A stretch of 64,000 nucleotides of DNA from Allosphingosinicella deserti (GTDB lineage: Bacteria; Pseudomonadota; Alphaproteobacteria; Sphingomonadales; Sphingomonadaceae), in the NCBI RefSeq assembly GCF_003012735.1, contig NZ_PXYI01000001.1:806001-870000 (forward strand). The letters are read 5' to 3'. The position numbers and the translations under genes are program-made. Shown here piece by piece: positions 40,514 through 50,515 of the stretch. The notes below the pieces were generated by a model. That model saw nothing but the letters and a program-made list of their open reading frames with translations, had not been told where the DNA came from and searched no databases. Every line of letters starts with the position of its first letter. The stretch's first letter is position 1.

Positions 40514-43500
40514 ATGTTTTTGAAGAAGGCAGGACTCAAGGGATTGATGTTGAGAACCGCATCCCTTGGTGCGGGCGTGATGGCGGCGTGCATGCTTCCG
40601 ACGGCGGCGCTCGCGCAATTGCCTCCTGCCGAGCCCGAGGTAGAGACCGAAGGCCAGACCAGCCCGTCGGCCGGTGCCGAGGCGCCGCTGGCCGACGGCG
40701 CCCTGCCGACGCCGGGCACGGGCGACGCGGGCGAGATCGTCGTGACCGGGACGCGTCTGTCGGTGACCGGCTTCACCGCGCCGACTCCCACCACGGTGAT
40801 CGGGGAAGAGCAGATCGCCGCCAATGCGCAGCCCAACATCTTCACGACCATCGCCCAGCTTCCCTCTCTGCAGGGATCGAGCGGAACGCAGGTCAACACC
40901 TTCAGCACGTCGAGCGGGCAACAAGGGCTCAGTTCGTTCTCGCTGCGCGGCGTCGGTGCGATCCGCACGCTGACCCTGCTCGACGGGCAGCGGGTGGTCG
41001 GCGCCAACGTCACCGGCGTTCCCGATATCAGCCTGTTCCCGCAACTGCTGGTCCGGCGGGTCGACGTCGTCAACGGCGGCGCGTCGGCCTCTTACGGCTC
41101 GGACGCGGTCGGCGGCGTGGTCAACTTCATCACCGACACAAGGTTTCGCGGCATCAAGGGCAACATCCAGGGCGGCATCACCAATTATGGCGATGACGCG
41201 CAGGGGCTGGTGCAGCTGGCGGTTGGCGACAGCTTCCTCGACGACAGGCTGCACATCGTCGCCAGTGCCGAATATGGCAAGGAGCAGGGCGTCGGCGGCG
41301 GGGAGTTCGGCATCGAGCTCGCCAACGGCCGCGACTGGTTCGTCCAGACGACTTTGATCAACCGCGGCGTGTTGAACGACGGCGCGCCGCAATATCTCGT
41401 CCGCGACTTTGCCCAATCCACCACCTTCACCAAATATGGCCTGATCACCGCCGGTCCGCTGCAGGGCACCGCCTTCGACGAAGCCGGGAACCCGTTCCAG
41501 TTTCAATATGGCTCCAACGGCGTTCCGGCCCGCAATGCCGCGGGAACCGTGATCGGCTGCTATCCCGGCTTCTGCCTCGGCGGCGATCTGTCGGGCAACG
41601 TCGATGCGGGCCGCTCGCTCAAATCCAGGATCGGGCGGCTGAACACCTATGCCCGGATCGGCTATGAGATCGCGCCGGAGAACGAGCTCTACCTCACCTT
41701 GAACGTCGGCCAGGTGAAAACGAGCAACCAGCCCGTCAACGGACAGAACCGGCCCGGCCTCACCCTGCAATGCGCCAACCCCTATGTGCCCGCATCGGTG
41801 CAGGCGGCGTGCGCCGCAGCGGGGATCACCAGCTTCCAGTACGGCACCAGCAACGCTGCGCTCGGCAATACGCGCGTCCATACCGATCGACGGCTCTACC
41901 GCCTGGTGGTCGGCGCGACCGGCCAGTTCCAGGCGGCCGGCACGGCCTGGAACTACGACGCATATTACGAGCGTGGTGCCAATTACACCGACATCGACGT
42001 CAACAACATCCTGCTGTCGCCTCGCTTCAACCAGGCGATCGATGCAATCTCCGAGAACGGCGCGATCGTCTGCCGGAACCCGGCGGCGCGCGCAGCCGGC
42101 TGTCAGCCGCTCAACATCATCGGCGGCAATCCGTCGGAGGCGGCGCTGCGCTACATCATGCCCGAGAACGGGCCGTTTCAACGGACCCGTCAGACGCAGG
42201 ACGTGGTCAGCGTCAGCCTCTCGGGATCGCCGATCGATCTGTGGGCGGGTCCGCTCGCGATCGCCGTCGGCGCCGAATATCGCCACGAATTCTATACTGT
42301 GCGCGCCGATCCCTACGGCGCCGGCTTCGCAGCCACGCCGCCCAATGCCGACTACCCGGCCGATCCCGTTCTGCTCGCCGGCGGCAACAATTGGTATGCC
42401 GGCAATTACAAGAACGGCAGCGGCGCCTACAGCGTCAAGGAAGGCTTTTTCGAAGCCAATCTGCCGCTCATCTCCTCGAAGGCCGCAGGCAATGCGAACA
42501 TCAACGGCGCCGTCCGGCTGACCGATTACAGTACGTCGGGCAAGGTGTGGGCGTGGAAGATCGGCGGCACCTGGGACCTGCCGATCGACGGCCTGAAACT
42601 TCGCGCCGTCACATCGCGCGACGTGCGTGCGCCGAACCTTTCCGAATTGTTCGCCGCCCCGGTGACGACGACATTGCCGAATTTCTTCGATCCATTCCGC
42701 AACACCAATGTCCTGGTGATCCAGAACACGATCGGCAACACCGAATTGACGCCCGAAATCGCCCGCAACACCACCGCGGGCATCACCCTGGCGAATCCGT
42801 CGTGGCTGCCTGGCCTCAGCCTGTCGTTCGACTATTACACGCTCAAGATCAAAGACGTCATCTCGAGCATCGCCCCCGCCGACATCGTCCAGCTCTGCTT
42901 CCAGAACGTGCTTCCGGAAACCTGCGACGTGTTCAACCTGAACAACAGCGCCGGCCCCAATTTCATCAACGTCCAGGCTTTCAATCTCGCCTCGATCGAC
43001 ACAGAGGGCTTCGACATCGAGGCGAGCTATCGCTGGCAGCGGCCGCTAGGTCTTCCCGGAAGCTTCGTGCTCCGGGGCCTGGCGACTCATGTGATCAAAT
43101 ATGTGACCGACACCGGGCTCCCCGGCACCATCCCGACGGACACGGCGGGCAACAATCTGGGCGCGACCCCGCACTGGAAGTGGCTTGCGATCCAGAGCTA
43201 CGAGAATGACCGCTTCTCGCTGCTGGTTCAGGAAAGATGGTTCAGCAGCGGCACGATCGGCAATCAATATGTCGTCTGTCAGACCAACTGCCCGGCCTCT
43301 ACGGCGGCTCGCCCCACGATCGACGACAACCGTATCCGCGGCGCATTCTACGTCGACCTCGGAGGCACGTACAATCTCACCGATCAGATCACCGCCTACG
43401 TCAAGGTCGACAATCTGTTCGATCGTTCCCCCGCACGCTCCACCATCTTCAACAATCCGGCGCTCTACGATCAGCTTGGCCGGGTGTACCGGGCCGGCGT

Positions 43501-43516
43501 GCGGTTCAAGTTCTGA
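40514..43516 (+). CDS. TonB-dependent receptor of the xylan-type locus
   Basis: 1000 residues from ATG 40514 (GGGAGG upstream). Signal peptide ends near AALAQ. After a Pro/Glu-rich linker comes a TonB-box-like EIVVTGTRL and the plug domain (IGEEQIAANAQPNIFTTIAQLP, FSLRGVGAIRTLTLLDGQR, GGASASYGSDAVGGVVNF), then the barrel, ending in a terminal aromatic (RFKF). It lies between the sugar transporter operon and an esterase gene, so it probably takes up xylan oligomers. Confidence 0.92.
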   Translation: MFLKKAGLKGLMLRTASLGAGVMAACMLPTAALAQLPPAEPEVETEGQTSPSAGAEAPLADGALPTPGTGDAGEIVVTGTRLSVTGFTAPTPTTVIGEEQIAANAQPNIFTTIAQLPSLQGSSGTQVNTFSTSSGQQGLSSFSLRGVGAIRTLTLLDGQRVVGANVTGVPDISLFPQLLVRRVDVVNGGASASYGSDAVGGVVNFITDTRFRGIKGNIQGGITNYGDDAQGLVQLAVGDSFLDDRLHIVASAEYGKEQGVGGGEFGIELANGRDWFVQTTLINRGVLNDGAPQYLVRDFAQSTTFTKYGLITAGPLQGTAFDEAGNPFQFQYGSNGVPARNAAGTVIGCYPGFCLGGDLSGNVDAGRSLKSRIGRLNTYARIGYEIAPENELYLTLNVGQVKTSNQPVNGQNRPGLTLQCANPYVPASVQAACAAAGITSFQYGTSNAALGNTRVHTDRRLYRLVVGATGQFQAAGTAWNYDAYYERGANYTDIDVNNILLSPRFNQAIDAISENGAIVCRNPAARAAGCQPLNIIGGNPSEAALRYIMPENGPFQRTRQTQDVVSVSLSGSPIDLWAGPLAIAVGAEYRHEFYTVRADPYGAGFAATPPNADYPADPVLLAGGNNWYAGNYKNGSGAYSVKEGFFEANLPLISSKAAGNANINGAVRLTDYSTSGKVWAWKIGGTWDLPIDGLKLRAVTSRDVRAPNLSELFAAPVTTTLPNFFDPFRNTNVLVIQNTIGNTELTPEIARNTTAGITLANPSWLPGLSLSFDYYTLKIKDVISSIAPADIVQLCFQNVLPETCDVFNLNNSAGPNFINVQAFNLASIDTEGFDIEASYRWQRPLGLPGSFVLRGLATHVIKYVTDTGLPGTIPTDTAGNNLGATPHWKWLAIQSYENDRFSLLVQERWFSSGTIGNQYVVCQTNCPASTAARPTIDDNRIRGAFYVDLGGTYNLTDQITAYVKVDNLFDRSPARSTIFNNPALYDQLGRVYRAGVRFKF

Positions 43517-44824
<1,308 letters not shown>

Positions 44825-44932
44825 GCAGGGTCAGCCTGAGAAATCGCTGGCGCACCTGCCTCGCGGGCATCACTGCGCCGCACCGGGGACGTGCACTCAA
44901 GGCCTGTGCAAGCAGATCGCCCCACGACACCC

Positions 44933-45859
44933 TCAGTGCGTGCGGGTCTGGCGCATTCGCTCGAGGGTTGCGGGCGCGACGTTCATGCCGGCCCTGGCCA
45001 TCGCCGCGGTCGGCCAGGCGCCGGAGACGACCATCTGCTTTATGGTTGAGCGATCCGGAGGCGGCCAGCCGATCGGACTTCTGCGCGCCAGCTCGAGCAT
45101 CCGCGTCCGTGCCGCCTTCATTTCGGCGCTGGTGAAGATCACCGGCTCGGCGAGCAATTCGTGGGCGGCCATGCTGCCGTCCTCGGCGACGCTCCACAAG
45201 GTGCCGCCTTTCTCGACCAGCAACTCGGCGATATCGGCCTGTTCGGCATCGAGGGCGAGGCGAACGCGGTCGATGCCGAAGGGATCCGCCCAGCGCGGAT
45301 CGGCGCCGTGGCGGAGCAGGGTCATCACGCCGCCGATGTGGGAGAAGCTGATCGCGGCCCGCATCGGATCCTCGCCACCTTTGCCCGCTTGCGGATCCGG
45401 CGAGGCGCCGGCCTGAAGCAGCCGCTCGGCGAGCTCGGGGCTGTCGGCGAGGATTGCGAGCGACAGCGCGCTTCCGGGACGCACCCCGTCGGCCGGCATG
45501 CCGGCGGCGAGCAGCATCGCGATTGCATCATGGTCGCAGCGCGACACGGCAAGGGTCAGCAGGTCGCCATATTGGCCGGTCGGCGGCTCGGGCATGCGCG
45601 GATCGTGGGTGACCACGGTGTCGATCAGGCGCGGGTCGCGGGCGAGCATCGCCTGCGCGTCTTCGACGCGGCCGTCGAGCAGCGCCTCGGCGATGGCGCG
45701 GCCCGACGCGCCGTTGCTGACGTTGGCGAGCACGCGGTTGCGATCCGGCAGGATCACATTCGCGCGATTGGTGAAGCAGGAAGGTTCGGTGGCCATGCAT
45801 CCCCCGGTTGGCGCGATCGCCAGCATGGCGGCAGCGGCGATACGCAGGCGGCGGTTCAC
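44933..45859 (-). CDS. Ankyrin-repeat exported lipoprotein, putative immunity to the lipase
   Basis: 308 residues. The signal ends at APTGGC with Cys21; the lipobox is imperfect (Thr at -3), so it may be a lipoprotein or a soluble periplasmic protein. Ankyrin repeats fill about 50-230: DLLTLAVSRCDHDAIAMLLAAGMP, SALSLAILADSPELAERLLQAGASP, MRAAISFSHIGGVMTLLRHGADP. It starts 34 bases after the stop of the lipase gene in the same operon. Ankyrin proteins in the periplasm are known as immunity partners of some secreted lipases; here that role is inferred. Confidence 0.75.
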   Translation of the reverse strand: MNRRLRIAAAAMLAIAPTGGCMATEPSCFTNRANVILPDRNRVLANVSNGASGRAIAEALLDGRVEDAQAMLARDPRLIDTVVTHDPRMPEPPTGQYGDLLTLAVSRCDHDAIAMLLAAGMPADGVRPGSALSLAILADSPELAERLLQAGASPDPQAGKGGEDPMRAAISFSHIGGVMTLLRHGADPRWADPFGIDRVRLALDAEQADIAELLVEKGGTLWSVAEDGSMAAHELLAEPVIFTSAEMKAARTRMLELARRSPIGWPPPDRSTIKQMVVSGAWPTAAMARAGMNVAPATLERMRQTRTH

Positions 45860-45893
45860 CGCTTCAGCCTGTAGGCAGTCTCGGCAAGGTTCG

Positions 45894-46847
45894 TCAATTG
45901 CCGCCGAGGCTGCTCAGCACCCAATCCATGCCGTGGCGGGCGACGGGATTGTCCTGATACCAACGCGTGCCCTCGGGCCGCTCGGCATCGAGCTGGATGC
46001 GGGTGCCATAGGCTTCCGGCGCATCCGCGAAGATTCCACCGAGCACCCCGCCGAAGATCGCGCCGGCGACGCGATCTCCGCCGTCCTGGACCGCCGAAAG
46101 GATCTCGCCGCGAACGTAGAAGGCGGCGATATCGGGCGCGGCGCCGCCGTTGCCGGCGCGGATCGCCTCCGCCTGACGGATCGTATTGTCGCTAAGGCCC
46201 GCGGCGTTGAAGGTGGCCGCATCACGGCCGCTGGCCAGTGCGGCCGCCGAGGCCAGGCCGCCGCCGAGCGAGTGGCCGGTGATGGTTACGTCGGCATTGG
46301 GATGGCGGCCGACGGCCTTGGCCACCATCAGCGCCTTGGCATATTGATCGGACGGCAGGCCCACCGCCTGCTGCGCGTTGGCCTTCCAGTCGCTGCCGTC
46401 CGTCGAGCCGCGGAAGCTGACCACATATTGCGGGCCGCCATCGCCTTCCTTGACGTAGACCCGCGCCCGGAAGGCGCTTTGCGGCGAGGACAGATCCTGC
46501 GTCCTGAGGCCGATGCTGGACAGATCGGTGTCGGTGGCGACGCGATAACCGGGCGGCGGGGCCGGGATGTCGTTGTAGACGTCCTGAGCGAGGAGGGCGA
46601 GTTCGCGCGTCGTCGGGCCTTCCGGCGAGCCCACGGCCGCGAGGGCGGTCGGTCCTTCGACGCGTGTCGGTGCGATCGCCGGCGGGGCGAACTGCACCGG
46701 CGGCGCCGGTTGTTGCCAGGCGAGGGCCTCGCGAGGCGGGATATGCTGCTGCTGGAACGAGTCGTTCGCGGCGTCGCGCGGGCGCGCCGAAATTGCATTC
46801 GCGGGATTGATGCTATGGCTGCGCGTTGCGAAATCGGCGACGTTCAT
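45894..46847 (-). CDS. GHSLGG lipase, putative T3SS antibacterial effector
   Basis: 317 residues from ATG 46847 (GTG 46862 is also in frame). The first 60 residues are polar and Pro/Gln-rich without a Sec signal, as in T3SS substrates. The lipase-3-like fold follows: RELALLAQDVYNDI near 81, YVVSFRGSTDGSDW near 141, and the nucleophile elbow GHSLGGGLA at 191-199 (Ser193). The His may be that of RHGMDW near the end. Two T3SS boxes lie 77-115 bases upstream. An ankyrin protein gene follows. Substrate would be membrane lipid; not proven. Confidence 0.8.
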   Translation of the reverse strand: MNVADFATRSHSINPANAISARPRDAANDSFQQQHIPPREALAWQQPAPPVQFAPPAIAPTRVEGPTALAAVGSPEGPTTRELALLAQDVYNDIPAPPPGYRVATDTDLSSIGLRTQDLSSPQSAFRARVYVKEGDGGPQYVVSFRGSTDGSDWKANAQQAVGLPSDQYAKALMVAKAVGRHPNADVTITGHSLGGGLASAAALASGRDAATFNAAGLSDNTIRQAEAIRAGNGGAAPDIAAFYVRGEILSAVQDGGDRVAGAIFGGVLGGIFADAPEAYGTRIQLDAERPEGTRWYQDNPVARHGMDWVLSSLGGN

Positions 46848-46923
46848 CCTGCCCTCGTTCACTGGCCCCGCACAACGACGCGCGGGAGCTCAGCATTGAT
46901 GCCACGGACTCGCCGTGCCGTCC

Positions 46924-46962
46924 CTAGACGATTCGTTTAGGTTATCTAAGCGATCCGCTGAG
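46924..46962. promoter_or_regulatory. Tandem T3SS boxes in the divergent effector promoter
   Basis: CTAGACGATTCGTTTAG (46924-46940) and the weaker CTAAGCGATCCGCTGAG (46946-46962) again have centres 22 bases apart. They are 77 bases from the lipase start and 72 bases from the DUF1521 start, and so can serve both operons. Confidence 0.75.
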
Positions 46963-47033
46963 TGTGGCGGCCGTGCACCCGTGGCACCTCATCCTCCAGA
47001 TCAACGCCAGTTCGGCATCAGGAGGACCAAGAC

Positions 47034-47909
47034 ATGACGAACATTTCGGCAGGTGCGTCGGCTCAGTTCGCAGCGAGTGCCAATCTGGCCGCCAATAGCA
47101 GTGCCTTGATGATGACGGCCGGAATTCTGGCAGGCGCGTTTCGGCCTCTGAACGCGGGGCCGCTTGCCTTCGCGATGCTGCCTGCCGCCTTCGCCATCCG
47201 CCTCGGCAGCCTGGGCCAGGGTCAGGCACCGGCGGAACTGCAGCAGCAGGCCGGCTTCACCGCCAAGATTTCCGGCCAGCATACGGCCAAGGTCGATCTC
47301 GGCGACGGCTACCGGCTGGAGATCGACGAGCGCAACAGCGAGATGACCATCGTCAATGCCGAGACGGGCCAGAGCACGCGTATCTGGGGCGACCCCCATG
47401 TCGACGTGAACGGCAAGCATCAGTTCGACTTCTACGGCACGACGACTTTCGAGCTGGCCAACGGCACCAAGCTGACGATCAACACCGAGCAATGGGGCGG
47501 CAATCCGAACGCTTACGTCGCGAGCCAGGTGGTGGTGACCCGCGGCGACAATGCGGTGGTGATCGACGGTATAAGCCAGAACCAGCTCGGCGATCTGTCG
47601 GTGAGCGTGTCGACCAACGGCCATGCGCTCGATGCGGCACACCGTGACGGCTTTACCGTGCACGAGAATGCCGCCGGCTGGCAGACCGAACTCGGCCAGA
47701 AGGTGACCCAGGCCGAAGCCGACATCACCCGCCCGGGCGCCCTGTATGGCCCCGGCAGCGAGGCGCTGAGCCTCGCCGAGGCTGGGACCGCGATCGGCGC
47801 CTTCCTCTTCCTCGGCAGCCTCTTCGGAGCCGGACTCGATGCGTCCGCGCGAACCCAGGCCGGCGGATTTGAATCGACCAAGCTGCTGCGCCAGATGCTG
47901 CTGGCGTGA
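47034..47909 (+). CDS. DUF1521 metal-inducible autocleavage protein (NopE1-like), intact site
   Basis: 291 residues from ATG 47034 (GGAGGA upstream). The start is Ala/Ser/Asn-rich (MTNISAGASAQFAASANLAAN), without a standard Sec signal, followed by a hydrophobic stretch (about 29-60). The DUF1521 domain spans about 85-265: DLGDGYRLEIDERNSEMTI, IWGDPHVDVNGKHQFDF with the cleavage motif GDPH at 119-122, YGTTTFELANGTKL and TRGDNAVVIDGI. Rhizobial NopE proteins of this family are T3SS-secreted and cut themselves at GD-PH with calcium. First gene of the operon with the nuclease toxin, under two T3SS boxes. Confidence 0.88.
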   Translation: MTNISAGASAQFAASANLAANSSALMMTAGILAGAFRPLNAGPLAFAMLPAAFAIRLGSLGQGQAPAELQQQAGFTAKISGQHTAKVDLGDGYRLEIDERNSEMTIVNAETGQSTRIWGDPHVDVNGKHQFDFYGTTTFELANGTKLTINTEQWGGNPNAYVASQVVVTRGDNAVVIDGISQNQLGDLSVSVSTNGHALDAAHRDGFTVHENAAGWQTELGQKVTQAEADITRPGALYGPGSEALSLAEAGTAIGAFLFLGSLFGAGLDASARTQAGGFESTKLLRQMLLA

Positions 47910-47930
47910 TTTCGGATCGAGGAGCGTGAG

Positions 47931-49148
47931 ATGATTGACGGCGTCAACGGCGTAGGCAGCGCGGCACGAAGCCTGTCCAACAGCAGTGGGCTCGGCGAGG
48001 CGCTGGTCGTCGCCAACCGCAACGGCCGCGGCGTTGACGTCGCGGGTCTGACCCGCGATCTCGCGCAGCTTGCGCTACGCGACCCCAAGGGGGCGGCAGA
48101 TGCAATCGACGCAGCGCGCAAGGACCTCAGTCCGGTTCAGCGCGGCGAGTTCGACAGGCTGCTTCCGGATGCGATCTCCTCCGGCCAGCGGGCGGGCAAT
48201 GCCGCGCCCGCTGGCCTCAACGAGGCGCAGAAGGAGCTTGCGCTCGATCTGACCCAGATGGGGCTCGACGTTGCCGGGCTGTTCGATCCGACCCCGATCT
48301 CCGACGGTGCGAACGGCATCGTTTCGCTGTTCCGCGGCGACTGGCTTGGCGCCGGGATCTCGGCGGTCAGCATGGTCCCTTATCTCGGCGATGCCGCAAA
48401 GCTCGGCAAGCTCGGTAAATGGGGCGAGACGGTGATGAAGGCGGTGGAGCTCGCCAGGACCGACAGCGCCTTCGCCAAGGCGGCCGGCCCCGCGCTCAAG
48501 AAGATTTCCGACGCGATCGGTGCCGCGCCCGAGGGCATGCTGAATGCGCTTCCGGAGTCGGCACGCAACACGCTGACCAGCATGAAACGGCAGATCGACG
48601 ACCTCTCGTCGCCGGCCGCGCGCAGTGCCGACAGCGTCGCCGCCTCCGGCGTGCGCAGTGCGACGCTCGGCAACAATCAGGCGACCTGGACGATCGACGC
48701 CAACGGACGGCCCACGTCGGCCTCGGCAACCCTCTCGGACGTCCAGCCCAAGGGCACCGCGCGCGGCAAGGACGAGCTCTCGGCACAGGACGAGGTCCGT
48801 GGCCGCGGCGTTGCCGACGACGATGCCGGCCACATCATCGGCCATCGCTTCATGGCGGACCAGGGCGCCGTCAACATGTTCCCGCAGAATTTCAACTTCA
48901 ACCGGTCCGCCTACAAGACCATGGAGAATGAATGGGCCGCCTGGATCGAGGCGGGTGCCACAGTGAAGGTGAACGTCGCGCTGAAGGGCGGGACGGCGGA
49001 TCGGCCGAACCAGGTCGGGGTCGTCTATCAGGTGTTCGATTCAAGCGGCAAACGGGTGTTCAAGAACAGCGAACTTTTCGATAATGCGGCAGGCCAGGTG
49101 TTCGATCGGGTTTCGAGGGCGGACATCAACAAGCTGCTCGGCAAGTGA
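47931..49148 (+). CDS. Pre-toxin/non-specific nuclease effector (putative T3SS toxin)
   Basis: 405 residues, no Sec signal. The first 90 residues are a helical Ser/Ala/Asp-rich head. At 96-165 is a pre-toxin type hydrophobic module (GLDVAGLFDPTPISDGANGI, RGDWLGAGISAVSMVPYLGD, KLGKLGKWGE), common just before toxin tips of polymorphic toxins. The tip from about 245 resembles DNA/RNA non-specific endonucleases (Endonuclease_NS_2, as in YeeF): DDDAGHIIGHRF at 296-307 with candidate catalytic His301, and NMFPQNFNFN at 315-324. The next gene overlaps by four bases and encodes a YezG-like protein. Twenty-one bases separate it from the DUF1521 gene. Confidence 0.82.
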   Translation: MIDGVNGVGSAARSLSNSSGLGEALVVANRNGRGVDVAGLTRDLAQLALRDPKGAADAIDAARKDLSPVQRGEFDRLLPDAISSGQRAGNAAPAGLNEAQKELALDLTQMGLDVAGLFDPTPISDGANGIVSLFRGDWLGAGISAVSMVPYLGDAAKLGKLGKWGETVMKAVELARTDSAFAKAAGPALKKISDAIGAAPEGMLNALPESARNTLTSMKRQIDDLSSPAARSADSVAASGVRSATLGNNQATWTIDANGRPTSASATLSDVQPKGTARGKDELSAQDEVRGRGVADDDAGHIIGHRFMADQGAVNMFPQNFNFNRSAYKTMENEWAAWIEAGATVKVNVALKGGTADRPNQVGVVYQVFDSSGKRVFKNSELFDNAAGQVFDRVSRADINKLLGK

Positions 49149-49573
49149 CGGCACTTGCGTCGGCAATGGTTGAGGTGATCGGAATGACCAGTGTGACGTT
49201 CGACCAGCCCCGCGCCGACGCGCTGGTGCACGAGATCGGCCAGGCAATCATCGCCGACGCCAATTATGCCGAGCGCGACTGGAGCGGAATCGCGCTGGTG
49301 ATCGAGGTTGCGCAGCGCAAGCGGATGTACGGCTACATCTATCTCGCCGATGGCCAATGGGAGGCCGAGACGCCGGACGATTTCGACGTGATCGAACGCG
49401 CACGCGACCTCGCGGACGTGATGGCCGAGGGCGGAAATCGCTGGATCCGCTGCCTCGTCCAGATTTCCCGCCCCGGCCCCAAGATCGACATCAAGTTCGA
49501 CTATGACGACCATGCCGAATGGCTGGTCAGCCCCGGAAACTATTCCGAAATGGCGGAGACGCTGCGCCCCTGA
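49145..49573 (+). CDS. YezG/DUF600-like immunity protein
   Basis: 142 residues from GTG 49145 (GTGA overlap with the toxin stop); a start at the later ATG 49169 or 49184 is possible. No signal peptide, so cytoplasmic. It has a helix (RADALVHEIGQAIIADANY), then strands with GYIYLADGQWEAETPDDF and IDIKFDYDDHAEWLVSPGNY, very like the DUF600/YezG family, in which the acidic FxYDDpxxW segment is typical. In Bacillus, YezG protects against the YeeF nuclease, the same pairing of folds as here. It ends seven bases from a convergent gene. Confidence 0.8.
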   Translation: MTALASAMVEVIGMTSVTFDQPRADALVHEIGQAIIADANYAERDWSGIALVIEVAQRKRMYGYIYLADGQWEAETPDDFDVIERARDLADVMAEGGNRWIRCLVQISRPGPKIDIKFDYDDHAEWLVSPGNYSEMAETLRP

Positions 49574-49579
49574 GGCCGC

Positions 49580-50497
49580 TCAGAGAGGGATCGCACCGTC
49601 ACGGCCTTGCTCGGCCGCCCGGGTGATCGTCTCGCACAGCCGGTGGGTTTCGAGCGCGTCCATGGCATCGAGCCGCGCGCCGGATGCGACGGCGGCGAGG
49701 AAAGCGCGGCAGATCGGATCGAAGCCGCGCGCGGCCGTCACCGCGGTCCAGTCCGAGGGTGGGGAGGACGCGCGCCGGCCGCCGGAATGTTCGGTCACCT
49801 CCCGCACATTGTCGACGCGGATCTTCTCACCGGCGCCGATCACCTCGACGAATTCCTCGTTGCTGCCGCTGTTCCGCGCCATCATGCCGATCGCGGTGAA
49901 GCCGTCGCCCGACAGCGACAGCAGGACATGGTGGAGCGCGCCCTCGACAATTCGCGTGTTGACCTCGATCCGCTCGATCGCACCGCCGGCGAGGAAGCGG
50001 ATCGTGTCGACGACGTGGATGAAGTCGTCGAAGATGACGCGGCGCGGCGGTGCCGGCAGATCGTGGCGATTCTTCTCCATCAGCACGATCTCCCGCGGGC
50101 GGTCGCGGAGCGCTGCGTAGGCCGGAGCGTAGCGGCGGTTGAACCCGACCATCAGCGATCGTTCGTGAGTGTCGGCGAGCTGCACCAAGCGCGCCGCTTC
50201 CCCGAACGTGTCGGCGAGCGGCTTGTCGACATAGACATGGATGCCGGCCCCGAGCAGGCGTTCGACGATGCGCGGGTGCGCCGCGGTCGCGGCATGGACG
50301 AAGGCGGCATCGACGCCGGCGCCGATCAGGGCTTCGAGATCGGCAAATCTCTTTTCGATCCGATAGGCTTCGCCGACCGATCGGAGGATGTCCGGATTGC
50401 GGGTGGCGAGGTGAATATCGATTCCGGGAAGCGCCGTCAGGACCGGGAGATAGGCCTTGCGCGCAATATCCCCCAGGCCGAGGACGGCGACCTTCAC
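49580..50497 (-). CDS. Gfo/Idh/MocA-family oxidoreductase
   Basis: 305 residues. The Rossmann start MKVAVLGLGDIARKAYLPVL, the VDAAFVHAATAAHPRIVERLL strand and the hallmark HVYVDKPLAD (YxEKPxA-like) are plain; catalytic HVVDTIRFL is near 170. It lies 18 bases after nagA in the amino-sugar operon and probably handles an amino-sugar or a derived sugar with NAD(P). The cofactor motif is intact. Confidence 0.88.
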   Translation of the reverse strand: MKVAVLGLGDIARKAYLPVLTALPGIDIHLATRNPDILRSVGEAYRIEKRFADLEALIGAGVDAAFVHAATAAHPRIVERLLGAGIHVYVDKPLADTFGEAARLVQLADTHERSLMVGFNRRYAPAYAALRDRPREIVLMEKNRHDLPAPPRRVIFDDFIHVVDTIRFLAGGAIERIEVNTRIVEGALHHVLLSLSGDGFTAIGMMARNSGSNEEFVEVIGAGEKIRVDNVREVTEHSGGRRASSPPSDWTAVTAARGFDPICRAFLAAVASGARLDAMDALETHRLCETITRAAEQGRDGAIPL

Positions 50498-50515
50498 GAA
50501 CGGCCCCCGGCAACG

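Noticed and set aside
47034-47909. DUF1521 protein as the toxin of the island
   Set aside because: The known family role is calcium-induced self-cleavage after T3SS export, and no immunity gene follows it directly. The following nuclease is the better toxin candidate.
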